Part shown: piece by piece, positions 34,401 through 44,890 of the stretch
Numbering within the stretch: position 1 is the first letter of the stretch
Layout: each line of letters begins with the position of its first letter
Assembly: GCA_950097015.1 (NCBI GenBank)
Contig: CATNEN010000007.1
Span: forward strand, 4,392,001 to 4,456,000
Direction: 5' to 3'
DNA from: Macrostomum hystrix
Taxonomy: Eukaryota; Platyhelminthes; Macrostomidae
DNA: 64,000 bases
Translations under genes and position numbers: made by a program
The notes under the pieces: generated by a model
Seen by the model: only the letters and a program-made list of their open reading frames with translations
Database searches by the model: none
What the model was told of the DNA's origin: nothing

Positions 34401-35381
34401 ATGTTCGATGAGTGGGTTTGTCACTACGGAGCTCCAGGAACGATTCATTCCGACCAAGGAGCCAACTTTGAGTCACAACTGATCAGCCATCTTTGTGCTA
34501 GTTTAAACATTAGGAAGACTCGCACGACCGCCTATCACCCTTCGGGAAACGGCCAAGTGGAAAGCTTCAACAAGACGCTGGCAACGGTAATTCGAGCTAA
34601 CCTAGCCAATGAACCGGATCAGAGCCGATGGGATGATTTCGTCGCACCGACACTCCTGGCGTACCGCTCCAGTGTACATCGAGGCACCGGATACACACCG
34701 TTTTTCCTGCTGCATGGGCGGGAGATGAGTTTACCTGTGGACCTTGGTGCGACGCGGCCGCCTGACGTCGAACCGTACTGTGAAGAAGTGCAACGCCTGC
34801 GGGAGACTCTAGAAGCAGCCCATCAAGAAGTGCGGGAAAGGGCAAAGTCGTACCAACGAGTGCAAAAGGATTGGCATGACCGCCAGGTTAGAGGACGCGA
34901 ATTGGAGATAGGCGATGAGGTCTATGTCTATGACCCAGTCCTGAAACCAGGAGCCAAGTCCAAGCTTCACTCCCCCTGGACGGGACCATGTGTTATTCTG
35001 GACAGGCTGACGGAGACGCGTTACCGAATTCGCCAGGAGGGAAGAAGGAAGCCCACTAAAGTCGTGCACTTTAACAATTTGTTGCCGAAGTACAAGAAGG
35101 AGTCCAAAGACAACGCTGGACGGAAGCAGCGTGCTCGACGCGGACCGCAACCGGAGGAGGAGGCTGGGCAGGTAGACGAGAATCGAGACGAGCAAGACGA
35201 GGAAGAGCAAGAAGAGCTGATGGAAACTGGATATCAGTGGCGGCGCCGAGAACCAGTGCAAGCCGAGGAGCCGGAGGATGTGCAACCGGATGCCCCGGAC
35301 CTGGAGCCTGGTCCAGCCAGGGAGCGACCACGGCGACACTGCCAAGCCCCCCAACGCTACGGAGCGCCCGTCTACTACTAA
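31412..35381 (+). CDS. pol: pol: protease, reverse transcriptase, RNase H, integrase
   Basis: The protease region (31412-32044) has the aspartic site LLDSGS and a later LLGTDFLRRHG segment. The frame breaks near 32040 and 32375, then stays open from 32388 to 35381. RT motifs include the FSTLDLFSGYWQ block and the catalytic YIDD (about 32925). RNase H begins FILDTDGSTRQGLGAVLSQ. Integrase has the HHCC zinc site (H...H...CDDC) and a DDE core (VDVVGPL, HSDQGANFES, then GNGQVESFNK), plus a C-terminal HSPWTGPCVIL segment. Domain order PR-RT-RH-IN and the primer type place it in Ty3/Gypsy (Metaviridae-type). The C-terminal 90 residues are acidic (Glu/Asp/Gln-rich) and vary in such elements. No chromodomain is visible. 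Confidence 0.93.
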
Positions 35382-35429
35382 GCCGATTAACACTAAGGCT
35401 CGGCCGACGGAAGCCGATGCTGAGTTATG

Positions 35430-35640
35430 AAGAAACCAACATTAATGCACCACCAATGCGTCACCAATTCACCACGAACGCGTCATCAATTCATCACGAA
35501 TGCGTCATCAATGCACCACCAATGCGTCATCAATTCATCACGAATGCGTCATCAATGCACCACCAATGCGTCATCAATTCATCACCAAGGCATCCACAAT
35601 GCATCATCATGTGGCCGCTACCATCATTTGCGTCATCAAT
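35430..35640 (+). repeat. Short tandem repeat between pol and ORF3
   Basis: Tandem 'caccaatgcgtcatcaattc' and 'atcacgaatgcgtcatcaat' units, about 10 copies of a 20/21-bp word. Open in all frames, so encoded strings such as RHQFITNASSMHHQ are artefacts. Confidence 0.8.
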
Positions 35641-35737
35641 CTCCCGACTAGCCTAACGGGTACCCCTATCGCCAGCTATTCTATCAGTGCGGTCGCCTAC
35701 CAGATAGCGTCCCTACGATTAGCGGTCCAAGCCCCAA

Positions 35738-38560
35738 ATGCACCCACCCGACGAAAATGCGACCTGCGACCCAGGGTTCAGCGACCTCGAGGCTGCAGAA
35801 CGATCCTATCCAAAGGTTTATATAGGGGGCCGGTGCCGTTTCAGGCATTGCTTTCCCGGGCTGGACCTCTATGGCGAGTTCGGAGTTTCCCCGTTCGCGA
35901 CTGCGGATGAGTTGCGTCGTGCGTACCGGCGGGAGAGTCTGCGCCGACACCCGGACAAGTGCGGACCGCAGGGCACTGAGAGTTTCCAGAAACTCCAACA
36001 TGCGAGTGCTATTTTGCTATGTCCATTTCGGCGAGCGCTGTATGACCGGTTCGGCCAGGAGGCGGTCTCGGACCCAATGACGTGTGCGAAATACTTTGTT
36101 TCTCCGGACGGGATGCAGGTCCCAGAAGAGTTCGTCATCAATGTCGACTCACAGTCTGCGAGTTCTAATGAGGATGGCGAAGGCTTCTCGGAGGACCGGA
36201 GCAGCGAGCTCGATGAAGATTTGCCAGACTACGAGGCCAGGCGCGCCTATGATTGGACGCAGCCGGAAGACAGCGAGCTCGGTGAAGATTTGCCAGACTA
36301 CGAGACCAGGCGCACCTATGACTGGACGCAGTCGGAAGAGGACGAACTCCTAGACGACTCGACGGAGGACGCTGAGATGGTACCCGACGAGCCGCCGGGA
36401 ACATCTGAAGTCGGACCGGCAGTGGTTTCAGCTGTGGCCTGCGCGACTGACTCCAGCAGGTCGGAAGAAGAGCCTTGGGTTGGCGATGCAGCTCGGGAGA
36501 GGCTGCGTTTAAGAAAGCGAACCCAGCGCAACATCCTACAAGGAAGTTCAGCCGCCACGTTCCGCACGCTGGTAAAAATAGCCGCGCTGTGCCACTTGGA
36601 GCGGCGGGATCATCGGACAGAAATCACGATGCTCCTGACCCAGGTCCTGATGTTTATCAGTCGAGACGTCAGCAAAAAGTACCGCGGGCACGCCAAGCGA
36701 ACCTGGCAGCGGCAGGCCTTCGAACGCAGCGCCAAGTTCATCGCAAGTGTCGCGATCCCGACGTTTGAGCTGCGCAATGGAGGACGTCTTTCTTTCTTTC
36801 TTTCGTTTCCAGGGCGCGCCCGATCCGGAGTACCGATAAGGGCGGGGGCGCTAGAGGCGCCCCATACTGCGCAGGAGCTCGACGACCGCGGCCGGGTTCT
36901 CCATCAAGTTCTCGGCCGGGATTCCGCGTAGGGCTCGGTGGCGGTCGCCTCTTGGACAGTGGAGGACGACGTGGTCGACACTGTCCACCTCGCCGCAATC
37001 GGGACACAGCGGGGACGCGTCGACACCGAGACGGTAGCGGGTCTTTCTATCGACCATGCTGGCGCCCGCGCGAAGTTGGTTGACCAGGACCTGTTGCTTC
37101 CGCGGCAGACCCTGGGGCGGGCTCCAGAAAGGGCCGACTGCTATGATATCCAGGGCGCGCCGGCAGCGTCGGGTGGCTGCTCTGGCGGCGTCCAACTGGA
37201 TCGGGACCTGACTTTGGTCTAGTTTTGCCGCCCTGGCCGCCGCCTGATCGGCGGCCTCGTTGCCGGTAATACCGCAGTGGGCCGGAACCCAGCAGAAGCC
37301 AATCTTGGTGCCTAGCTCGATCAGGTCCAGAATGAGCTGCCAGCAGTCGGCTGCTACTGAGTCCCTCTGCCTAAGTGGCCCGGCGCTCAGGGTCGTGATG
37401 GCGCTCAGGCTGTCGGTGGCGATGGTGATGTCCGGGGGTCTGTCTGCCGCGGTGTTGCAGAGGCGGAGGCCCTCTCGGATAGCGGTGAGTTCGGCCGTGA
37501 AGCTGCTGCATAGGGCGCCCGCCGCAGACATGCGGGCTGCCTCTGGTGGAAGCCATTGTGCGACTGCTGCTCCCCCGCCGTTTCTGCAACCGTCCTGTAC
37601 CGAGCCGTCGGTCCAGATGACGTGCTCCGTGAGACGGGACACGGTTGGTTCGGCGAGGGCGGCGCGAAGTTCTGCTGGCATTTGTCGGGTTGCTTCTTTG
37701 GCGGCCGATGTGTCGAAGCGGACTTCTAGGCTTCTGCTGATGGTCCACGGTGCTGGGCCGATTGCCGTTGGTGCTCTTGGGTGGGCCTCAAGCGTGTGCT
37801 GCATTCCAGCTCTTGCGCGATGCGGCGCCAGCAGGCGCGGTACGGGCGGTTGGCATCCGAGAGCGCGTCCGGGATGCGTTCCCCGCGCTGGCCGTCGTTG
37901 GCCCGGTTCTTCATTGCGGCTTCGTAGGTCCGGTTTTTGAGTCTTGGTCGCTCGTTCGCGGTTGCTGCTTGGTGCGCTGGGATGTCGGCCGGTAGTCTGG
38001 CCATCCTCTCGCGGAGGTTGCTAGCTCTTTCCGCGGCGATGTGGTGGAGGGGCGGCAGGTTGGCGACGGCCAGCAGTTTGTCCGTCCGAGAGGGCATCAC
38101 GCAGCCGGTGATTAGGCGTGCACACGCGTTCTGCTGCCTCTCCACAAGTGCCCGGTTGCTTGGTGCTGCGCTCGTTAACCAAATGGCACTGCTGTAGTCC
38201 GCAATGGAGCGGCAGGTTGCGATGTAGGCTGCGCGCAGTGTTTTCTGGTCGGCGCCTGTTTGTCTGTCTGCGAGCATCTGGATCGGTCGGCGTCTAGCTG
38301 CCATTTTTCGTCTGACATCCTTGGCATGCTCTCCGAAACCGAGGTGGTCGTCGAATTTGACCCCTAGGAAGGTCGGGTTCGCCTCGAACCGCAGTGGGTC
38401 TCCGTTGATGTTGAGGTCGAGTCTTATCTTGCCTCTGTTTTCGGCCGGGGATAAAGTGAAGGTGCTGTAACTGCACTTCGCGGTGCTGAGCTCGACTTTC
38501 CATCTCTTTGGAGGACGTCTGCTAGGGCTGCTGCGTAGCGTGGCTTGGGCGGCCGTGTAG
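35738..38560 (+). pseudogene. ORF3: DnaJ J-domain protein inside the LTR element, split by a LINE
   Basis: Starts at ATG 35738, 357 bases after pol. Residues about 44-107 form a J domain: 'LYGEFGVSPFATADELRRAY', the HPD triad at residues 71-73, then 'FQKLQHASAILLCP' and a YDRFG end. J domains recruit and stimulate Hsp70 through HPD, which is intact. Downstream are two copies of an acidic 23-residue repeat (DEDLPDYE..RRAYDWTQ type) and a basic helical C-terminus. The frame is open to 36789, where a 1,720-bp LINE plus an 11-bp duplication interrupts it. Past the LINE the same frame reaches TAG at 38558-38560, so the pre-insertion product was 363 residues. The gene occupies the env position but shows no signal peptide or membrane segment, so it is not env-like. 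Co-chaperone activity in assembly or nuclear import is a guess. Confidence 0.8.
36790..38509 (-). mobile_element. 5'-truncated non-LTR retrotransposon (LINE) with RNase H
   Basis: Inserted on the minus strand in ORF3, flanked by an 11-bp duplication GGAGGACGTCT (36779-36789 and 38510-38520). The 3' end, at the left, is a (GAAA)n tail. From right to left it encodes the end of the RT domain ('ANPTFLGVKFDDHLGFGEHA' on the minus strand near 38390) and the post-RT region (38304-37726). After one frameshift near 37790 comes an RNase H domain (37804-36851; IWTDGSVQDG, ATDSLSAI, WVPAHCGITGNEAADQAA), ending in a CPDCGEVDSVDHVVLHC zinc motif. RNase H after RT is typical of the I/R1/Jockey-related clades. 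The endonuclease and most of the RT are missing. Confidence 0.9.
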
Positions 38561-38754
38561 CGGGGTGACGGGACGGATATCTCGGCTTGCCGTGGGCCCT
38601 TCTTCCATCACACCTCTCCTTATCATCATTAATTAATTTTTTCGTTTCGTTCGTTTTTTTTCGTTGTCCAATACCATATGATTACCGGGAATGACCCCAA
38701 AGAGAAAAAATTTGTGCGGCAGCAAAAGTGCCGTCGGCGAAGTGCCGGATGATG

Positions 38755-38860
38755 ATTTCAACCTGGTAACGACCGGCCTGGTGCGGACCTCGACCTGGTA
38801 ATGACTGGCCTGGTGCGGACCTCGACCTGGTAATGACTGGCCTGGTGACCTGGTGATGCC
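38755..38860 (+). repeat. About 32-bp repeat near the 3' end of the LTR element
   Basis: Three copies of 'tggtgcggacctcgacctgg' followed by 'taatgactggcc' or a close variant. Non-coding. Confidence 0.75.
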
Positions 38861-39071
38861 ATAGTGAGACCAGTTGATGATCCTATTTGGCGGGCACATC
38901 AAGCACATCGAGACACCTCCTGTCGGACGACCTAGATCCATTATGTACTGTATGCGGCTAGCTATTACATGCTGTGGAATTGCCATGGCATACCATTTTT
39001 TTGACAATTTTCCATTACCTACTGACAATAATCATTGCTATCGTGTTTTTATGGTGCTACGGTCATTTTTT

Positions 39072-39083
39072 TGAGGGGAAGAG
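39072..39083 (+). promoter_or_regulatory. Polypurine tract
   Basis: TGAGGGGAAGAG directly precedes the 3' LTR, as expected for the plus-strand primer of an LTR retrotransposon. Confidence 0.85.
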
Positions 39084-39989
39084 TGTTGTGAGCTGCGTCT
39101 CATAACGACCTTGCCCCGGCCCCTGCGTCTCCAGCCCTTCCACCCCAGCCGCCTGCTCAATCCGGTTCTGCCCGGCCCCGGCTTAGGCCACCCTCCGTTG
39201 GCGTGGTTGTCGTTGTCATTCGCCCATTGGCTGTCCCCTGTGCCGTCCTCGCTAGTCCAATCAGGCCTCTCGCCAAGGAGGCTTCTGATTGGCTAGCCGG
39301 TCTCCTTCTCTCTCTCTCTCGGCTTGCAGCCGACCCCAGCCCAGCCCTGTTTGCTACCACCCCAGCCCTGCGTGGCTTAGCCCTACCCCGTCCAGCCCTA
39401 TGCCCTCGCCCCACCCCACGCGGTTATTTATTTGCGCGCGCTGCCCGTGGCCAGCCCGCGCGCAGCTCGGCCCAAGTACTGCCTTGAGAACGCTGTCTTG
39501 AATTAGAGCAATAGCTTAAATAGGAGGTTAGGCGCGAACGATTGTTATAGAATACATTACGCAGCCTGACACTTCGATTGATATGAGTTCAGCGTTCAAC
39601 CCCTCCCGGTAAGAAAAGTATTCACGCGTTATTTATTTCTTTATTATCGACTCTTGTTCCTCTGCCCAACCTCGGCTGCTGCCAAAAACTCACCATCATC
39701 CTTCTCCTCCAGAGTCTTCCTCGAGTCTGCGAAGTGTCGGTACGCTTCCAGACCATCATCTACCTCTCTCTTGGGCTGTCGAGTGGCTACCCGCTCGCAG
39801 TCAAAACCTTCAGTCAGGGCTTAGCGAGTGTCGGTACGCTCCAAGTCCATCCCGTCTCTCCTCGGAGTGTCTGGACGCCTCGAGGGTCGCTGCTTCCCCC
39901 CCTCTACCCCCGGCAAGCTTTGGGCGGTCCGTACCCGAACCCCCACTACCGCGTTGGCGAACTGCCGACAATACGAAAGAATTACAACA
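39084..39989 (+). repeat. 3' LTR
   Basis: 906 bp, same ends as the 5' LTR. Followed by the CATC target duplication. Confidence 0.93.
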
Positions 39990-40944
39990 CATCGACATCA
40001 CAGTATGCAAAATAGCACGTTATCAATTAATGGAATTTAATGACAACTAATGAGTTTAATAATTGCTTTGTAAATACTTATTTTCAAAAACAGGAAAGAT
40101 GATGGATTTGCAGAAGGCTCCGCCAACAAGACAGTATCATTGCACAGTTCATTGCATTTGACTGCAAGAATAATGGTTTCAATCCTACTTCTTGTTGGCT
40201 TGATTTACTCTGCACTGCTGGTCAGAGGCATTCACTGGGGCAAGTTAAGTTCACGCACTAAACGTCACACAAAAAGATTAGCTATCACCAGGTGAAAGTG
40301 ACTTTGTCTGTAATGGTGGCCGCATGAATGTCCCATTGCTTATACCCAATGCATGCAACTATCGCAGTGAAGCGAGTCAGGCAGTAGTCAGAATGACTTG
40401 AGTTATCAGTGCCTCAGTTGCACCAGTCTCTGGCTACTGCTTGATGGTTTTACCTGCTTAATCGACAGTTTCTACTGCCCCTAAACTGCCTTTTTAGTGC
40501 AATTATTACATGTTACTTTTTAAATAAAAAATATAGCTATAATAACATTTTATTTACAGTCTAAGCAAGTGCCTGAGATAAAAGTACATTGATTAAATTA
40601 ACCCACAAACTGAGTTAAGCGTACAATGAGACTATAGACCATTCAAATAGTGCCTATTCACTTCACGACTGGCTGTCTCTCCGTGCGTGTGGCGTGTCGC
40701 CATTGCGGCGGGGGGTTGAGGGCCAGTTTTAGCCGGCAGCCAATAGAAACGAGGGCGTTTAGTTGTAATTGGCTGTGCTGGTTTGGAATGGTAGAATAAG
40801 CAAAACGGAATATATCTGGAAAATTCCACAAACCAGTAAGCCCCTTAAAACCCGTGAGTCTAGCGCAGACATGCTGGACTGGTATTTAAAGTTATAAGTT
40901 TCATACTCAAGACTAGAGATACAGACGATCAACAACAACTACAT
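39990..40944. other. Flank and promoter of zinc-knuckle gene 5
   Basis: 39994-40290 holds no gene. From 40294 the sequence copies 26093 onward: the same CCAAT boxes around 40739 and 40770, and TATTTAAA at 40885-40892, 53 bases before the ATG at 40945. Confidence 0.5.
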
Positions 40945-41305
40945 ATGCATATCAACAACTATTTCACGAGCGGCGGGCCAGGACGAGGCAGTCGATGTCG
41001 CACCGGACCCCGGGGGAGGTCCATCCGCAGGATGTTACTTCTGCGGTGGGCCGCACTGGGTCATCCGATGCGACCGTATCAGGGCGGTCGTCCTGGCCCA
41101 CCAGCAGCAGGTGCAGCAGCAGCAGCCGCCACCGCAGCAGCAGCAGCAGCAGCAGCAGCCGCCGCCACCGCAGCGGCAGCAGCAGGCGCAGAACTTAACA
41201 GCAGCAGTTGCCCGAAAGGGTCTGACGGCTGCAGTTCCGCCGCCGCCTCCACCGCCGCCTCCACCGCCGCCGCCGGCTGACGCCGCGGCCGGAAAGAAGA
41301 AATGA
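40945..41305 (+). pseudogene. RGG / zinc-knuckle / polyQ-polyP protein 5 (one-base frameshift)
   Basis: Begins MHINNYFTSGGPGRGSRCRT. One extra base in a G-run near 41020 (cccgggggagg versus ccccggggcgg in copy 4) moves translation out of frame. In the shifted frame the knuckle is complete: CYFCGGPHWVIRCD (C-X2-C-X3-H-X4-C), followed by Gln/Pro runs, 'QNLTAAVARKGLTAAVPPPP' and a lysine-rich end before TGA 41303-41305. The homopolymer context makes a sequencing error likely, so the gene may be intact. Intronless, unlike copies 2 and 3. Confidence 0.6.
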
Positions 41306-41409
41306 GTGGATATACAATATAAATACAAATACAATGTATACAAATATATTTATTGGTTGATTAATTGGAAACAAGGATTTATTGTCGTTTCTTATTTTTG
41401 CCGCTTTGT

Positions 41410-41953
41410 TTAAAGGGAAGTCACGAAGCGAGACGGATCTACGGTTACCCTCACGAATGTAAAGCTGGTAGACGCTTCGAAGTCAACGGTGGAATGCGCC
41501 TTTTAGGGAGCCTCGACCTCCCAGGTGACCGACTGGTCGGTTGGCGACGTTCTAGAAGTGCAGAGAGCAACGGCCCAGCAGTTTTCTGGACTTGTCAACC
41601 CGAGTTGCAAGGAAGCCAAGAAATGTGATGCCGCATCATGGCCAGAACTGCGGAGCCTGGTTGATTCGTCGGACTCAACCCAGGAGGATTTCTGTCCCGT
41701 GATGGCATCACAGCCGGCAAATTCTGAGCGGCTCCAGCTGACACCGCAGCAGTCGAGGTCGGAAATCGTCATGGAATATCCCCGGAATTTCTACGAAGCG
41801 TACAGCAGTGTGCAGCAGCTCCGGCTTCGCTTTGAGGGCTTGGAGATAGTTTATACGCAGAGCAACCAGGAGCAGGCACATGTACAACTGCAGACTAGCA
41901 CGCCAGAACCAAGCTTCCAGACTCGTGATGCTGATGAGAATTCAAATGAGTGA
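41410..41953 (+). pseudogene. RPA70-like protein, copy D (domain B fragment)
   Basis: Plus-strand fragment homologous to exon 2 of copies B and E: 'STVTLTNVKLVDASKSTVEC' then 'ASTSQVTDWSVGDVLEVQ', ending 'VQQLRLRFEGLE' plus a 26-residue tail. The Trp codon of the CTFW motif is TAG here (41504-41506). The domain A half is missing; the 5' end joins directly to the 3' region of zinc-knuckle gene 5 at about 41415. No intron separates the GLE end from the C-terminal tail, whereas copies A and B have one there. The flank after its stop equals the flank after the Helitron helicase. Confidence 0.7.
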
Positions 41954-41997
41954 GTAAATCGGAACAGACTTAAAATTTAATTTTGTTGTTGATTGTG

Positions 41998-42165
41998 TTA
42001 TTAAAGTCACATTGAGTCTCAGTAAAGTATTTTTGCCCAGATGATTCACTGAGCAAATCCTAGAATTTTGGGTAGGTCTCTGCAAATCAGATTATGGGCT
42101 GACAGAGAGTCTGTGAACTGTACATATCAGCTGCATTATGTACTGCTGGATGTTCCAAACTCTGA
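41998..42165. repeat. Dispersed flank, second copy
   Basis: Matches 25875-26040 (after the Helitron helicase). It ends exactly where zinc-knuckle copy 6 begins. Confidence 0.8.
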
Positions 42166-42474
42166 GGCCGTCGACGTCGACGATGGACCCGGGGCGGTCC
42201 ATCCGCAGGATGCTATTTCTGCGGTGGGCCGCACTGGGTCATCCGATGCGACCGTATCAGGGCCGTCGCCCTGGCCCACCAGCAGCAGGTGCAGTAGCAG
42301 CAGCCGCCACCGCAGCAGCAGCAGCAGGTGCAGCAGCAGCAGCCGCCACCGCAGCAGCAGCAGCAGCTGCAGCAGCAGCAGCTGCAGCAGCAGCAGCCAC
42401 CGCAGCGGCTGCAGCAGGCGCAGAACTTAACAGCAGCAGTTGCCCGAATGGGTCTGACGGCTGCAGTTCCGCCG

Positions 42475-44690
42475 CCGCGCGCTCTGGACCCCGGGGACGA
42501 GAGCTGCTGTCCCTTCTCCGAGCGCGAACTCGAGGCGGCGCTGGCGCAACAACGCCCATACGGAGCTGCCGGACCGGACGACATCTCGCCGAGGTTCCTG
42601 AAGGCGCTCGGCCCGAAAGCCCGCACGGAGCTGCTTGATGTTTTCAACCAATCCTGGAGCCAAGGCCTCTGCGCCCAAGCGTGGCGCAACGCCAACATAA
42701 TCCCGCTGCTAAAAAAGGGCAAATCAGCCGGTGACTTGGCTTCCTTCCGGCCAGTCAGCTTGACGTCGTGTATGGTCAAGATTCTCGAACGCCTCATTGT
42801 CACCCGCCTCAGTCACCTGGTGGAGTCGCGAGGCTGGATCTCGCCGCAGCAGGCTGGTTTCCGCAGGCTGCGCAGCTGCGAGGAACTCATTCTTGCGGCG
42901 GTGCAGCACATTAGCGATGGCTTTCAGCACCAACCCATGCTGAGGACTTTGATGGCCCTCCTAGATTTCAGCAAGGCTTATGACTAAGTCTGGATTCAAC
43001 GGCTTCTCGCCACTCTTCTCAACAAAGGCGTCCCGGGACCATTCGTTCGCTGGGTCAACGCTTTCCTTTCTAACCGTCAGGCTAGAGTGTGCATTAACGG
43101 CGTCCACAGTCGCTTTCACCGTATGCGCCAAGGCCTACCGCAGGGTTCTGTCATCGCGCCTCTTCTGATCGTCCTTTTTCTGGACCCAGTGGTGTGCACC
43201 ATTCCGGCCGAGGTGAGCCCGTTGCTTTACGCGGATGACATCGCTCTCCAATGCCAGCATCGCTGCGCGGCCACCGCTCTTGCGCACCTTCAGTATGCCG
43301 TGGACAAGGTGGCTGACTGGATCAAGGCCAACAAGATGACGCTGAACCCGCTAAAGAGCGAGTGCGCTTTTTTCTCGACTAATACCCACGAGGCGTCCTT
43401 CAAACCCTTTAAATTCTTCAAAAATTCAGCTGTGTGGCAGCATGATCCCGTTTAACGATAGCCCGCGGTTCCTGGGAGTCTACCTCGACCGCACCCTCGC
43501 CTTCACCTCGCCTTCACCTCACGGGATCAACTCTGCCTCATTGCTTACGAAAAAGCGCTGCGCCTGCCGCATGATCACCCGCGCTACCTGGCCGCGTCCG
43601 CTCAGGTGCCGCACCGATCCGTAAGGAGCAGCTGGCGCCACAGAGCGCAGCAGCTTCTGGCAAGTACGTTGGGCCTCCTGGCAATCCGCGATCCTCTTCC
43701 CCCTGTGCCGCAGTGCCCGTGGAGCGACAGCAGCGCCCTAGCGCCCATCACCTCGAGCTCTCGCGGCCCCCTCCCAACGAGCCCGAGGGGTCGGACCCCG
43801 GCAATGACACGCAGCTTCGTTTGGCGGCCGAGGACACGGTCCGCAGCGCAGCCGCGGCGCTAGTGATGTTTACTGATGGCTCAGCGGGCGGCGGCGTCAG
43901 CAACGGCGGAGCAGCTTGCGTGGTCACCCGGGGCGACCCTGCCGCTCCGGAGGTCCTGGAGGTCCTCTCCAGCAGAGGAGCGGCGGCGACCTGCAGCTTC
44001 GACGAGGAGCGCCGCGCCCTCGGCCTGGCCTTTGCCTGGCTAGCCGGGCGGCCAGTTAATGGCCCCATTCTCATTTGCACCGACAGCCGTGCACTGCTTG
44101 CCGCCCTCTCCAACTCCAGGCCGTCCGGCGGTCTTCCGAAGACGCCCGCCGGCCGACGATCGAACTGCAGTGGGTCCCGGCACACTGCGGCCTTCGCGGC
44201 AACGAGTTGGCGGACGCAGCTGTCAAGCTGGCGGCGTGCTCCGGCGCGGTCTCTGCGGCGGTGTCGCTGGCCAGCGCAGCGGCGTTTATCCGGCGAACTA
44301 TTTGCGATCCGCACATCGGCCGCACCACCACCTCGGATGTCTACAGAGGCCTCAACCGGGAGCGGGACAGCGCCGAAATCACCAGTCGGCAGGATGCTGT
44401 GCTGCTTGCCCAGCTGCGCTCCGGCCATTGCAGCAGGTTGCACGCTTATGGCTGCATAGTCAATCCGTTGGCGGACCCGACCTGCCCGCATTGCCAGGAC
44501 GAGCCGCAGGACTTGCAGCACTGGCTGCATTGTCCGGCTCTTCGCCCGGCTCGCACAGACATTTTCGACGGAGAAGACAACATTCCTCTGGAGACCCTGA
44601 CCGTCGCCCCGGCGAGGTCGTTGGCGCTGGCGAGGAGGAGCCTCTTCTGAGGGCCTCTTCGGCGCCCGTGCCCACCAACAACAACAACAG
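42475..44690 (+). mobile_element. 5'-truncated LINE (RT + RNase H) inside zinc-knuckle copy 6
   Basis: Reverse transcriptase starts near 42480: 'YGAAGPDDISPRFLKALG', 'NIIPLLKKGKSAGDLASFRP', 'LALLDFSKAYD'-like, then 'RQGLPQGSVIAPLLIVLFLD' and the catalytic YADD (about 43230). There is a TAA at 42985-42987 and a frameshift near 43440. RNase H runs from 43860 (VMFTDGSAGGG, ICTDSRALL), then after another shift near 44130 'IELQWVPAHCGLRGNELADA', and ends with a CPHCQDEPQDLQHWLHC zinc motif and a stop at 44648-44650. The 3' side runs into (AAC)n/(CAG)n. The endonuclease is missing. It is a different family from the LINE at 36790. Confidence 0.88.
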
Positions 44691-44890
44691 CAGCAGCAGC
44701 AGCATTAGCAGCAGCAGAAGCAGCAGCAGCATCAGCAGCAGCAGTCGCCACCGCAGCAGCAGCAGCAGCAGCAGCCGCCATATCAGCAGCAGTAGCAGAA
44801 GCTGCCACCGCAGCAGCAGCAGCAGCAGCAGCAGCAGCCGCCATATCAGCTGCAGTAGCAGAAGCTGCCACCGCAGTAGCAGGCGCAATT
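44670..44890 (+). repeat. CAG/CAT/CGC trinucleotide-rich tract
   Basis: Long (CAG)n tracts with CAC, CAT and CGC interruptions, including two near-identical 60-bp units ('gccgccatatcagcagcagt' near 44774 and 44839). Part of zinc-knuckle copy 6 or of the LINE tail. Confidence 0.7.

Larger units (their letters stand above)
29441..39989 (+). mobile_element. Complete Ty3/Gypsy-type LTR retrotransposon with extra J-domain ORF
   Basis: A 10,549-bp element with two LTRs, primer-binding site, gag, pol (protease, RT, RNase H, integrase in Gypsy order), a third ORF and a polypurine tract. A 4-bp target duplication CATC flanks it (29437-29440 and 39990-39993). It sits in the 3' flank of zinc-knuckle gene 2. 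The third ORF is interrupted by a LINE (36790-38509). Without the LINE and one TSD copy the element would be about 8.8 kb. Open frames are broken at several points in gag and the start of pol, but RT through integrase is one open frame of almost 1,000 codons, so the copy is young. Confidence 0.93.

Noticed and set aside
35738-36931. Reading ORF3 as an env gene because of its position
   Set aside because: No signal peptide, transmembrane segment or cysteine pattern; the J-domain signature with HPD is clear.
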